Shown: positions 11,619-22,700, counted from the first letter of the stretch. The stretch is DNA of 64,000 bases from Plantago major (GCA_026545765.1 CM048841.1:90225419-90289418), one strand, 5' to 3'. Made by a program: numbers and translations. The notes: generated by a model not told the origin, from the sequence alone.

Positions 11619-11995
11619 CGCCCTTGCAATTGGGCCGTTGCGATTACGGGTTGGATGTCTAATTGTCCAGGCAGTAATGATAGTATCTTGTACTTGAACA
11701 GTTGAACCGGTGGCTCACTATTTCTAAGTAATGAGGAAGATGATCGAAACATGCCACTGAAAGACTCTACTGAGACAAAGATGGGCTGTCAAGAACGTAG
11801 AGGAGGTAGGATGGGCAGTTGGTCAGATCTAGTATGGATCATACATGGACGGTAGTTGGAGTCGGCGGCTCTCCCAGGGTCCCCTCATATGAGATCCATG
11901 GGGAAGAGGATCAAGTTGGCCCTTGCGAACATTGAAATGGCAGTTCCAAAAAAACGTACTTCTGCATCAAGAAAGCGTATTCGTAAAAATTGTTG
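11619..11995 (+). other. Nuclear plastid DNA (NUPT): trnA-UGC intron fused to rpl32 start
   Basis: From 11619 the sequence follows the plastid trnA-UGC gene: the end of the 5' exon with the TGC anticodon ('cttgcaattggg'), then the group II intron through 'ggatcaagttggcccttgcg' at about 11911-11930. At about 11932 it switches to the plastid rpl32 start. The ATG at 11937 opens MAVPKKRTSASRKRIRKN, the conserved N-terminus of plastid ribosomal protein L32 (family usually about 55 residues). The L32 frame is lost after about 20 codons, where a Harbinger-like element begins. trnA is in the rRNA operon and rpl32 in the small single-copy region, so two distant plastid pieces are joined. Point differences show it is not recent. 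The match is to plastid sequence I know from memory. Not expected to make a functional product. Confidence 0.82.
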
Positions 11996-12625
11996 GATCT
12001 CATTTAGTTGCAATTCTCTCCAACCTACTCTCTCTCTCTCTCACATTAGCACTGCACTCACTCACTGCAACTCTCCACTCTAAAGTTGAGGTTCAAATTT
12101 TTTTTTTCTTTCACATTCCTTTCAAATTTAAATTTCATTTCATTTTCTTTTCTCATTTCGTATTAAACTTTATTCTTTAATTTATTTTAAATATTGTTAA
12201 TCAATTATAATAAAATCACATTTTTTAAATACACTACTTAAAAAAATTAAAATACTTGAAATTGAAAATTATAGTAACAATGAAGCTACTAAATGCAAAT
12301 TCTAGTTAACATATTTGAGAAACTCACGTGATTCGTTATTTATAAGTATGTTTACATTGTTACAAAATTATTATTATATGACAATATTCAATAATACTTA
12401 AAATGGAAAAAAATTACATTATTTGAAATAAAATTAAAATAATTAAAAAATAAAGAAAAACAAAAATAACAATAAATACAAATCAAACAAATAAAAAACA
12501 AAAAACAAAACAAATTAAAAAATCAAAAATATGTTTTGGCCGGGACTCGCGTCAAAATTAGGATGAGTCCCAACACCTCAAACTTGCAGCTGCTATTGCA
12601 ACTCTATTGGAGTTTGTTTGAGCTA
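11996..12625. mobile_element. Harbinger-like element, second copy (degenerate ends)
   Basis: The interior parallels the element at 3006-3940: 'gttgcaattctctccaacctactc', 'cactcactgcaactctcca', 'tttcttttctcatttc', 'ttaatcaattataa', and a right end with 'gcagctgctattgcaactct'. The termini have mutated so exact borders and duplication are unclear. Confidence 0.55.
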
Positions 12626-13233
12626 ATTTCACGTACGTTTTTATAACTACCTTCATTAATCATTTCAACCAATTTCATTTTCCTTTCTCAATACAAATGC
12701 AACTGAATGAATAATAATAACAATGCGTGGTTCCCAGTTGAGATTCGAACGACTTCCAAATCATTTTCGGTGCGAATAATCTATTAATTAAATCCTTAAG
12801 GTTCATAAATATACATATAGAAATTCATTTCTATCTATAATATATTGATATGAGTTGTCTCCAGTGGTTAGGATCAAAGACAAGTTAGAGGCTCACTTTC
12901 GTGTCTCATTATTCCACCCTACCATTTTTCTTGTTTTCCAGTTTTCCACCCTTCGTTTTCATTATATATGTACCCGTGCAATTTTTATACTCTTTTACTT
13001 ATTACACATTATGTTCTTTTTCTCTTTTCATCTTTTAATATGATTTATATCTTTACTTCAAAATCAATTTCCTTAGTTACGTACGTGAAACAAAATAATA
13101 TACTCCATTTATCTCGCCGGGAAACTGTACATTTTATTATTATTTGGTCTCCTTCCACAAGCCTGCTTTGCATTGACACTATTGTGTATTGTATGAAGTC
13201 AGGTGTAGTTCGAATTATGATGATGTTTTTAGC
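12626..13233. other. Intergenic DNA with SINE-like fragment
   Basis: A segment at about 12640-12790 repeats part of the 6000-6170 region ('attttcctttctcaat', 'aactgaatgaataataat', 'gagattcgaac'), so both are copies of one dispersed repeat. The rest has no recognisable feature. Confidence 0.4.
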
Positions 13234-14074
13234 TAGGGGCTGCTCATATATCCGTATTCGTGGATCCGGTCCGTTTATCCGCATTTACGGATCGGATCGA
13301 TCCGATCCGTTAGGTAACGGATCGGATAACGGATAGAGTTTTTTTCCTATCCGTGAAAAACGGATAAATCCGTCGGATATTCGCATATATCCGTTTTTTT
13401 TAATTAAATAATTATAATTGCATATACATCAATTAGGTCACCACAATTCACTCAGCCGCCTTCTATTCTCGATTCACAGAGACAAACACTCAGTACTCTT
13501 CTCCTTCTTCGATCAATTCACTCAGCCGTTTCTTCTCCTTCTTCGATCAGTCCTCTGCCGCTGCTCCCCCTCTCCGCCGTGTCGGAGAGCTCCCCCTCCA
13601 CCGATTCTCTGTCCTCTCACAGATCTCGTCCCTCCGCTCCGCTGCCGCTTCTCGCTCTTCCTCACTTCGCCGCCACCGCCTCTGTCATCTCACAAATCTC
13701 ATCTTTTTTCCAGGTTTGTCCACGACTTCACTTGCTTTTTGTAACTTGGTTCAATTTTGGTTGGTTCTTATTTGTGTGTTGTTTATGTTGGTTCGTACTT
13801 TGCAGTTCAATGTCGACAGCCACACCTTCGGAGAGTGTTGATAACACTGGAACTGGAAGCAATCCGACCTCAGAGGTTCTAGGACCTGGTGGTTCTCCAA
13901 AGAAGAGAAAGAGGTCATTAAATTTCGGCGGATAACGGATATCCGGCGGATTTATCCGTTATCCAATCCGCTCTGAATTGATTGGATAACGGATAGACAT
14001 TTTAGTCATTCGTTTGACCGGATATCCGGTCAAACGGATCGGATATATCCGTATCTGTCCGTTGCGCACCCTTA
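13234..14074 (+). mobile_element. Non-autonomous hAT transposon
   Basis: An 841-bp element with termini TAGGGGCTGC and TAAGGGTGCGC (right end reverse complemented) inside a perfect 8-bp duplication TTTTTAGC at 13226-13233 and 14075-14082. This is diagnostic of hAT. Both ends are packed with 'ggatatccg/cggat' subterminal words, likely transposase-binding sites. The middle retains a pyrimidine-rich leader, an apparent 5' UTR intron (about 13713-13805) and the first codons of the transposase. Confidence 0.9.
13810..13935 (+). pseudogene. hAT transposase N-terminal remnant with nuclear-localisation motif
   Basis: The ATG at 13810, just after a GCAG acceptor-like site, opens 41 codons rich in Ser/Thr/Pro and ending near PKKRKR, a classic basic nuclear-localisation signal. 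The frame then runs straight into the right subterminal repeat and stops at 13935. The BED zinc finger, catalytic region and hAT dimerisation domain are all absent. The element therefore arose by internal deletion of an autonomous hAT copy. Confidence 0.6.
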
Positions 14075-14082
14075 TTTTTAGC

Positions 14083-14496
14083 CATGACATCTAGCCTGAA
14101 TCTTTTTGCTTCTTCAGCAGTCTAGAGTAGGCTTAGGCACCTTATCTTCAACATCAATTACTACTGTGTCAATAAGGTTCAGCAACATCAATTACTATTG
14201 TGTCAGTTAGCTACGGTCAATGTTCACTTCGTTCGGTTTGAAATACAACCCTATATGTAACCTTCTACGTTAAATACTGAATTGTGGTTGTTCTCCCGTG
14301 GATGTAGATTACTTTGTGCAATCGAACCACGTTAATTATATATTGTGTTCTTTAAATTTATGTTCGTCGTTCTCGTTTGATTGATCGAGCTTGCTAATTA
14401 AAGTGTTTGATAAATTGATGTGAAGAAGAGTGTTAATGTTTTTGTTTGATTGAGTGTGAGATTTGAGAAGTAACGCGTACATTTTTCTAGGACAGA
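14083..14496. other. Intergenic DNA between hAT and CACTA elements
   Basis: No gene recognised. 'acatcaattactactgtgtca' is repeated imperfectly at about 14150 and 14183. Confidence 0.4.
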
Positions 14497-14514
14497 CACT
14501 ACAAGAAAACCAGG

Positions 14515-14845
14515 AAAAAACGACGTTATGATCCGTCGCCCCATAACGACGGATCGGTAAACTGGGCGACGGAATCTATCCGTCGCCCAGTTTGGCGACG
14601 GATAATAGTTATCCGTCGCTAATAAGCGACGGATAACTTATCCGTCGCTAACTTGGGCGACGGATAAATATTTATCCGTCGCCCAAGTTTGACTTTTATT
14701 AAAAAAAAAAAGAAATTATTTTTTTTTTGAAAACTGGGCGACGGATAGATTATCCGTCGCCTTATAGCGACGGATACCTATCCGTCGCCAAAAATGGCGA
14801 CGGATCGACTCAGGGCCGACGGACACGTGTCCGTCGGCCCAGAGT
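14515..14845. repeat. CACTA-1 left subterminal palindromic array
   Basis: At least a dozen GACGGAT/ATCCGTCGC units in alternating orientation, many able to pair as hairpins such as 'gcgacggataa'/'ttatccgtcgc'. In CACTA elements such arrays are the binding sites of the element's DNA-binding protein (TnpA-type). The same units occur at 21798-22165 and 46924-47125. Confidence 0.9.
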
Positions 14846-15614
14846 TTCCTAATTTGAGACAGAGAGGCGATGCGCCTCATTTTTTCATCTTCTCCCTTCT
14901 TCTTCCTCATTCTCTTCTTCTCCTCTCTTCGGTTTCCGGTGAATTGTTCGTTATTCCGGCCAACCTTGGTGCCTAATCGAAGCTAGTGGGACAAGGAGTT
15001 TGTTTCTTCGATCAATTTCAGATTTCTACCGATTAATCAAGGTATTTTGGCTAAAACCCTAGTTTTTTAAAATTTGGGAATTTTGTTTATTTTGATTAAT
15101 TTGAGCAATTATATGTATATATGATAATTATGTAGTAGTTAGTTTAGTTAATTTGATCAATTATATGTAATTTGGTATGTACGAATGTATGTAGTTAGTT
15201 TGATTTGTGTGTTAAGTATATATAGTTAGTTTAGTTAATTTGATATGTTTGTTAAGTATAGAAGTATGTAGTTTTGATTTGATAAATTTGTATGTTAAGT
15301 ATGTAATTTGATATGAATATATGTAGTAATTCGATATGTATAGAGTAATTAGTTAATTTGATATGTATGTTAAGTATATAATATATGTACTAAGAGGTTG
15401 AAATGGTTAAATTATATGCCCAATTTTGTAAATATCGAACACTTAATTAATAATTAATTTATAAGCAACATATAATAATTAACAATTAACCTCTACAATC
15501 TTCTTATCCAATTGGAATCGATCTAATAAATTAAATCTGATCTAATCAATTGGAACATCTCAAGTTAAAAATAAAGTATATACAATGAATTCGACGTTCA
15601 TGGATGTACGATAA

Positions 15615-15998
15615 ATGGCGGTAAATGGCAGAGTTTCTAGGAGTTTTGTAGAAGGGGTTAAAGGTTTCATCTCGTTTGCCATGGGACGTCCGGTTTGTGC
15701 AATTGGGGGGTTGATAAAGTGTCCTTGCACATTGGAAACCTGCAGAAACAAGCAATTTATGACGCCTACAGCAATATTCGAGCACTTGCGACGTTATGGA
15801 TTCATGCCTGAGTATCATGTATGGATTCATCACGGTGAGGAAGTACCGTCCATGGCATACCTCCAATGGAGGGAGAGGCGGGGTTTGGGGCCGCCTATCG
15901 AGTGCCTTTCTGCTTGTCGGAACATGTGCATGGTGTATTGGGAGGAGGATGTAGATCTGTTGGAATGCAAGTTCTGTGGTAGGGAGCGTCACAAGTGA
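15615..15998 (+). pseudogene. CACTA-1 transposase-associated domain, copy 1
   Basis: 127 codons: a FVEGVKGFISFA helix, then a Cys-rich CPC...C segment, then FMPEYHVWIHHGE. This is the transposase-associated zinc-finger-like domain (Pfam Transpos_assoc type) that normally starts TNP2 proteins. It is followed within the same frame by MVYWEEDVDLLECKFCG, which is normally the start of the TNP2 core. The intervening linker and all later domains are missing, so this is a deleted copy. Confidence 0.65.
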
Positions 15999-16276
15999 TG
16001 AGGAGGGGGGTGCATGAGAATGAGGAGTTTCATCCGTTTTGTCTCTAGGCTTGTATAACTAGTAATCATTAGTTGATATATATATGAAACCAAACATTAT
16101 GGTAAAATTGAAGCTGATGTAACTTATATTATGTAATGCCGTAACAATTGACTGGAGCTAATATAACTTATATTACGTAGCAATTGATTGAATTATTGTG
16201 AAATTGATTTATTATCGTAAATGAAAGAACTCGATCTAATGAATTCAAACGTGTCAGGTTATTATCTAATTATTCA

Positions 16277-16824
16277 ATGAATACCGATCGTGGATGGATG
16301 TATTGTCGTACTCTCAATGGCAGAGTTCAATGGAGTTTTCTGAAAGGGGTTGAAGGTTTCATTGAATTTGCAATGTCAAATCCGGCTTGTGTAAAGGATG
16401 GGTTGATAAAGTGTCCTTGTGCAATGAAACAGTGCAGAAACAAGCAATACGTGACTCCTAAAGTGGTAGTCCAGCACTTGAGGAAAAATGGATTCCTGCC
16501 TGCGTATCAGGTATGGAATCATCATGGTGAGGAAGCGACCAGTCAATACATATGACCAATACAACGTGTGGAAGGAAGAGAAAAAATGAACAAGTCGGGG
16601 AACAATCCCAATCTGAAGGCGATGCTATTCGAGCTCGAGTCGAACAAATGGTGTACGATGCTGCAGGGGCGGAGTTCAGGGACACAACCAACACTGAAAC
16701 CGAGGTGGAGGTGGAGGAACCACCGAATCCCGAGGATCAGTTGTTCTTTGACTTGTTAGAATCATCAAGGAAGCCGGTTTACCGGGGTCTAAGCTCACTG
16801 AGTTGTCTTTGTTATCTCGGCTAA
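16277..16824 (+). pseudogene. CACTA-1 transposase N-terminal region, copy 2
   Basis: A second transposase-associated domain (16277-16555) begins MNTDRGWMYCRTLNG and carries LIKCPCAMKQCRNK and FLPAYQVWNHHGE. A frameshifted acidic linker (16552-16824) with PNPEDQLFFDLLESS follows. The order matches the usual TNP2 N-terminus. It resembles the copy at 15615 closely enough to suggest a local duplication within the element. Confidence 0.65.
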
Positions 16825-16939
16825 TGAGTTGTAAGGCTAATGGCGTGATCAAACGAGCTTCAATGAATGGGTTGACGTAATGTCGGACCTTTGTCTGAAG
16901 AAAACCTAGTTCCCACCAACTTTACCAAGCGAAGAAAAG

Positions 16940-18774
16940 ATGCGGGGATTAGGTGCTGTGGTAATCATAGATCGTTGTCAGAAAATGTGCATGATATATC
17001 ATGAGGATGCGGATCTAATAGAATGCAAGTTACGTGGTAAGGCAGTACAAGCGTTACAAGGAGGGGCCGCAAAAGAAACGACAAAAGAAAATCTCTCACA
17101 TAAGAAAATGTGGTACTTCCTCTAGCACCTCGTTTGAAAAGATTGTATGCTTCAAGTGCTCATGCGGATAAAATGCGGTGACAAGGAGCGAGTAATCTCG
17201 GATAATCTCAAGGTGGTAGAATGGACCATTATCCGAGACTCACCCGCATGGAAATCGTTTGACAAGACATATCCGAGTTTGCGGCGAATCTAGAAATGTA
17301 CGTTTGGGACTTTATGCGGATGGTTTTAACCCGTTCGGTAGTGAACGTAAATACTATTGTTGGCTTATGCTCACACCGTACAATCTGCCCCCCGGTGAGT
17401 GCATGAAGGAGCCATTCATGTTTATGACTGCATTGGTGCCTGGGCCGAAAGATCCTGGACTGACGTTGGATGTTTTCTTGCAACCCCTAATCAAGGAGCT
17501 GATCGAGTTGTGACGGATGGTATCCTGCATATGATGTGTCGACAAAAAGAACTTCACCTTGAGCGGCTCTTCTTTGGACCGTGAGTGACTTCCTGCGTAC
17601 TCCATGCTATCCGGAAGGAAAACATCGGGAAATATGCATGTCCACATTGCTTGGAGGATCTGGATGCATTTAGGTGAAGGGTAGAGGAAAATATTGTTGG
17701 TTTGATTGTCATCGTAGGTTGCTAGAAAGTGACCATCCGTTCAGGAAGAACAATGATCAATTCTTGAAAAATAAATTCGTCAACAAAAAGCCCGACAAGA
17801 CTTCTTGGTGCACAAATTCTTGCGGAGATTGATAGATTGGGTCTTATGAAGGTGGTGAGCTTGGGTGGATGAAGCATAACGAGAAAATTGGTAAAAATGT
17901 GGTTGGAGGAAGAGAAGCATTTTAGGACTTGCCTTCTTGAGCGATCTTCTTATCCGTCACAACTTAGATTTCATGCACATTGAGAAGAACGTGTTCGAGA
18001 ACTTATTCAATACACTTTGCAACATTGAGGGAAAAAAAAAGGACCATGCTAAGACTAGATCCGAGTTGTCGACGTGGTGTAAAAGGCCTGAGATGACAAA
18101 GAAGGATGAGAATGGTAAGAGTCCGAAAGAGTTCTACACAATTGACAACTCTTCTAGGTCAATTTTTTTTGATTGGGTGAGGGCATTGAGTTTCCCAGAG
18201 AATTACGCCTCAAATTTAGAGAGGTGTGTGGATTTGAAGAAGACAAAGGTTTATGGGATGAAGAGCCACGACTGTCATGTGTTCAAGGAGAGGCTTATCC
18301 GGTAGCATTTCGAGAGCTTCGCGAAACACGTATGGATGCTATCACCGAGTTGAGCTTATTTTCAAAAATTTAGGCACAAGGGTGGTTCATGATAAAGTGT
18401 TGGAAAATCTTGAAAGGAACATACCATTGATTCTATGCAAGCTCGAGCGTATCTTTCCACGAGTGGTTTGATTCTATGGAGCACTTGGTTCACCTTCCTC
18501 ATGAAGCGAGACTTCTTTGGTCCGGTTCGATGATCGATGGATGTATCCATTCGAGAGGTACTTGGGGAAATTGAAGAAGTATGTCAACAACAAAGGTAAA
18601 CTGAAGGTTCGATTGCCAATGCCTACATTCGAGGAAGCAACCTTCGCTCTTATTACTTTGATGAACACGTCCCTACGAAGACAAGAAGGCTCGAAATGCG
18701 ACACATTCGTAGTTCAAGCGGATGATGAGTTTTCCTATCTGTCTTGGTATCGGGAGACCTCTTGGTGCGACTAA
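16940..18774 (+). pseudogene. CACTA-1 TNP2 transposase core and DUF4218, broken
   Basis: In scattered frames: IYHEDADLIECK, then RNVRLGLYADGFNPFG and ...YCWLMLTPYNLPP (about 17285-17400), PGPKDPGLTLDVFLQPLIKE, then NLDFMHIEKNVFENLFNT (about 17960-18015). These are the ordered signatures of the TNP2 family. Next come MKSHDCHVFKERLI and RWMYPFERYLGKLKKYV (18530-18585) of DUF4218. At least five frame changes and stops separate them, so no active transposase is made. Confidence 0.8.
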
Positions 18775-18972
18775 GAAAGAATATCTTACGGATAAAGAGT
18801 TGAAAGCACTCAATATTATGTCCTCACGAATTGTCTTTGAGGTTGACAAAGATATGGTACTATTTATGGTCAAGAACCATTTATTTAAATTTTAATATAG
18901 CTACGCAAGTCTCTACTTAAATTATAGACTTATCATCGAATCAATGTTTGCAGTTTTTTCAAATAGTGTTGC

Positions 18973-19420
18973 TTGGAAGAAAATCCTCAGATGACAGAGG
19001 ATACACTAGAGGAACTACTTGACTCAAAAATTCCTACAGAATTTCCAGTTGGTTCGAGAGTATGTCCGAATCCTATTAACAACGTCACATGCATATACTT
19101 AAAGGCTCTCATGAGGGTGCATTCAAAAGGTCTACACATTCCCGAGTTATATAGTCAATGGCCTTAGGTTCCACATTGAATGTAACACGGCCATGGCGAC
19201 AAGCAACTCCGGTGTGTGTTAATGGTGCGTAAGAGTATGGAGACGCTACTTTGTTTGATTTCCACGGCAAGCTAAAGCGAATTGTGAGGATTGAATATTC
19301 GATTGCCATTTAAACGAACCTTCTTGTTTGACGTTGAGTGGTATGATCCTAATCCGGAGGTACGAGGAAGAAGCGGTATGAAATGGTTGATGTGAACCAA
19401 AAGAAGAGGTACGAACCAAG
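18973..19420 (+). pseudogene. CACTA-1 C-terminal (DUF4216-like) remnant
   Basis: Short frames include a segment reading VEWYDPN near 19330, similar to the DUF4216 C-terminal region of CACTA transposases. Frames are broken throughout. Identification is weaker than for the TNP2 core. Confidence 0.4.
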
Positions 19421-20349
19421 TATGAACCATTTATTACGGCGACTCAAGCACGACAAGTGGTGTTTCTTGAATATCCAAGCGTAAAACGCGATAAGGGGAA
19501 TGGTTAGCTGCGGTACCTATTCGTTTCGTTCGAAAGTGGAGTACATTGAGAAAGACTCAATTACCAACTCGTACCAACAAGAGGATGTCGATAAACAAGC
19601 GAAGATCCCATAGAAGCGGATGATGATTGTTTGATCCGCACGAGGACCAATATGTAGTCTTAGAGGACGGCGATAACGGTATATTATGTGTATTATGAGT
19701 AATTATATGTGTTATTATAATCATATGTATTATAACTCGTACTAACACATTTTTATTGTATTTATTACATTTTTTGCAGATGCATGACAGAGGTCCACCT
19801 ATCGTCCCCCCCCCACGCAGCCGGCCACATGATAGTGGTGGGTCGGGGACACCGTCGACAGTGGAGGCTCGAAGATCGTGACAAAGGTCTCGGATTCTGA
19901 GACCCCGGGCAGAGAGAAGCGGCCGTGGCTACCCGGTCCAGACACATCTTTGGAGGGCGACCACGATTGTCCCTACCTCGTGTTCGATCCAAACAATCCC
20001 AACGTCACGTGGGACGGCTTGCCTGTGATTTTCCCTATTGGTCCTGCCAAGTAAGTATCATACATTCTTCTTAAATATGTAAAACATAACTGATAATGAT
20101 AGTTGACAAGTATAAATTGTTGTACTAAAGTAATGCATATTCGTTTCTTGTATCTTATACATTGACAACAGCTTATGGCCTCGGAGGTGCACAACAAACT
20201 AGGTGACATCTTAGGAAAGGAGAGAGCCACCCAAGCGGTGGTGAGTGTTGGAGCCACATCTCGAGCGCATGAGGGCCGAGTACTTGATGAGGTGAGGTAA
20301 GTTAAAATATGACATTCATTTGTTTGTAATTATAATTAATCGTTTTAAT
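19421..20349 (+). other. CACTA-1 interior, between decayed gene segments
   Basis: GC-richer patches at about 19780-20040 and 20165-20290 give short plus-strand frames (for example DPNNPNVTWDGLP, KLGDILGKERA). They look like remnants of a second CACTA gene, but I cannot assign a domain. Confidence 0.35.
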
Positions 20350-20640
20350 ATGAGTGGTATGTTAGCCTTTGTATGTGAGTGGTATGTTAGCCACTTTATT
20401 TGGGTGATATGTTAGTCACCATTGTGTTAGTAAATTTTAGGACAATGTGAGTGGTATGTTAGCCACTGTATGTGAGTGGTATGTTAGCCACTATATTTGG
20501 GTGATATGAAAGTCACCATTGTGTTATTAACTATTAGGACAATGTGAGTGGTATGGTAGCCTTTGTATGTGAGTGGTATGTTAGCCACTTTATTTGGGTG
20601 ATATGTTAGTCACCATATCTCATTATGTTGTTAGGACATG
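20350..20640. repeat. 97-bp minisatellite, about three units
   Basis: Units start at 20350, 20447 and 20544 with an exact 97-bp period. Each is built of a nested 'gagtggtatgttagccac' motif and 'tgggtgatatg' with 'agtcaccatt'. It lies within a probable intron of the second CACTA-1 gene. Confidence 0.9.
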
Positions 20641-21491
20641 TATTGACTTTGGATGTTGTATGAAATTGGGAATGTAGAAGGAGTACTTCATTTCCGTGAG
20701 TTGATCCACAGATCCGGCGTTTACGGGCTGGGATCCAAGCTATCTGAGGATATGGTGCATGCGTGGAAGGCCATTCGGGATCGGGTGGCCCAATCCCTCC
20801 TGAAAAGTTGATGCAACGGAGTGGGCCTTTGGGATGCCTCTGGCGCTGAATCGATGTCCAAGACGTTGCTTGGACCAACAAAGTAACCGGCATCCCGATC
20901 GTCTGGCGGAAGGGCGTTCACCACCTTGGGAGGCGATCTACATGCGATTATTATCAATCGGTGCGTATATATGTGTTTTGCAATCTAGCATTACGTGTAT
21001 GTATGAAGTCTCTGCTTTCTATTACTTGTAGATGATAAATTGTTGACTAGATCTGGTTTGATTCGGTGGCACGGGGAGGTGACATCCAAGTATGCCATCT
21101 TCAAGAAGGCCAGCGGAAGGCGGGTATGGACCATCGGGCATCGTCTATTGCGGTATGTTTATGTTGCTTAAAGTTCATATTTGTACACTATTACAAGTTA
21201 CTTTTTAAACGATGGCGATCATTATATCTGCTATTTACGATTTCAGCCGAGGTTGATGCTCGGTGGCGAGGCGGGGACGAGACGGGTGATGTGTTGTCAA
21301 TCGAACAAGTTGACAACATCTTCCTAGAGGTCAACAAACCGCAAGAAAGGCGAATATATGGACTCGGGAGCCTCGGTTTGCATCTGGCTAGTCCGGCGTG
21401 CTCATCATCATCCCAGATCCAGACGTCCGGTTTACACGGACTGTGTCGGAAATGGTGCGATCGCGAAGTCCGGAACGAGTTGCTCGGCTAA
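20641..21491 (+). pseudogene. CACTA-1 Transposase_24-like gene remnant
   Basis: Plus-strand pieces in order: ...EGVLHFRELIHRSG, then RWHGEVTSKYAIFKKASG (about 21065-21115), then EQVDNIFLEVNKPQERRIYGLGS (21306-21375). The last is the typical end of the plant Transposase_24 (Ptta/En/Spm) domain. Frameshifts and stops separate the pieces. In CACTA elements this second gene is thought to encode the DNA-binding partner of the transposase. Confidence 0.55.
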
Positions 21492-21797
21492 CTCAAGAGA
21501 TGGAGCAACAAAGGGGCGAGATGGAGCGCCATGACAGAGAACGAAGGAGGAGAACGGCGCCTTGATTCTGATGGAGCGATTCATGTCCCAGTTCCGCCAT
21601 CACCCACCCCCGTCTGATAGCTAGTTATGTATCTGTATGTTCGGATTTTTTTCATATTTACACTTGTTTGGATAATTTCTCCAGCTCCGAATATTACTTT
21701 TTTATTCATTGAAACATTTTCCGTATTATTGATTTATTATCGAACATTATATTGATTAAATAGGTGAACTACGAAAAATAGGGATTAATATGAAATA

Positions 21798-22177
21798 AAT
21801 AGTGACGGAAGTAGTGACGGAATTCACAGTGACGGAATTAGTGACGGAATTCACAGTGACGGAATTAGTGACGGAATTTCAAATTCCGTCACTAGTCCAA
21901 TTAAAATATTTAGCGACGGATAGATTCTATCCGTCGCTATATTTAGCGACGGATAGAATCTATCCGTCGCTAAATTTCGGAATTAAAAAAAAAAAAAAGG
22001 TCAATCCGTCGTCCAATCCGTCGCGAATTGGACGACGGATTGTTATCCGTCGCCACAGCTCCAGGGGGGCGACGGATTTTCTATCCGTCGCCCGATCCGT
22101 CGCCAGAGCTGGGGCGACGGATAGCTGGCCTGTAGAGACGGATCTATCCGTCGCTACAGGCCAGATTTCTTGTAGTG
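21798..22177. repeat. CACTA-1 right subterminal array and terminus
   Basis: First a short tandem array of 'agtgacggaattcac' words (21800-21900), then the same alternating GACGGAT/CCGTCGC hairpins as at the left end, finishing in TTTCTTGTAGTG. Confidence 0.9.
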
Positions 22178-22265
22178 AGAGAAATACATCGTAAAAGAGA
22201 AATATCGAGTTTTTGAGATACTTAAGTGTGACAACCCTAAAACAAACACATGAGAAAATCAATGT

Positions 22266-22700
22266 AAGAACTAATAAACATTATTAGACATCAAATCTTC
22301 CTCAAGAAATGATGCAAAATGACTGGCTTGGCTATATATATATATATATATATCCGTATCCAGTGGAGGCATCTCTGTCCAGAAACCCATTTTTTCCCAA
22401 ATGTAAGCAGTTTCTGTATCGAGTTCAAATGGATGCGTCCAGAAATCCATTGTTACCAGTTTAGGTTTTTAACTTGGAAGCATGCATCGATCTGGGGAGA
22501 CTGGTTATAAGCTTCAAGTAACAAGTTCTCTTCATAAGCTTCAAGTTCAAGTAACATGTTCTGTAACACGTTCGACTTGATAACGTAATTGTTCCTCCTT
22601 GAAATGGTTCTTTTACCATTTTGTTTTACGGTGTCCATACCAGAAGTTCTTGATTTTGTTGTCAGTTCTTCCGGGCAGCTCCATGCATGGCTCTCCACGA
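22266..22700 (-). pseudogene. R2R3-MYB pseudogene fragment (exon 3 copy)
   Basis: The minus strand reads [17 protein letters not shown] then hits a stop within a few codons. Further on it encodes [16 protein letters not shown], matching the end of the MYB at 6540. Nucleotide similarity includes 'atcaaatcttcctcaagaaatgatgcaaa' (two parts) and 'ccagtggag'. Insertions, a TA expansion and duplications break the frame. Exons 1 and 2 are absent. It lies 89 bp right of the CACTA-1 element. Confidence 0.85.

Larger units (their letters stand above)
14497..22177 (+). mobile_element. CACTA (En/Spm) transposon, 7.7 kb, family 1
   Basis: Terminal inverted repeats CACTACAAGAAA at both ends lie within a perfect 3-bp duplication AGA (14494-14496 and 22178-22180). 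Palindromic GACGGAT/CCGTCGC arrays occupy both subtermini. Inside, on the plus strand, are decayed transposase-associated, TNP2, DUF4218/DUF4216 and Transposase_24-like segments, all interrupted by stops and frameshifts. It is structurally complete but its proteins are broken, so it could move only in trans. Confidence 0.93.

Noticed and set aside
11856..12083. Reading frame with an L32 N-terminus as a nuclear ribosomal-protein gene
   Set aside because: The preceding codons are plastid trnA intron sequence, not a transit peptide, and the frame leaves L32 after about 20 residues into a transposon.
20350..20640. CRISPR-like array
   Set aside because: The repeats are a 97-bp tandem minisatellite without unique spacers, in a plant transposon.
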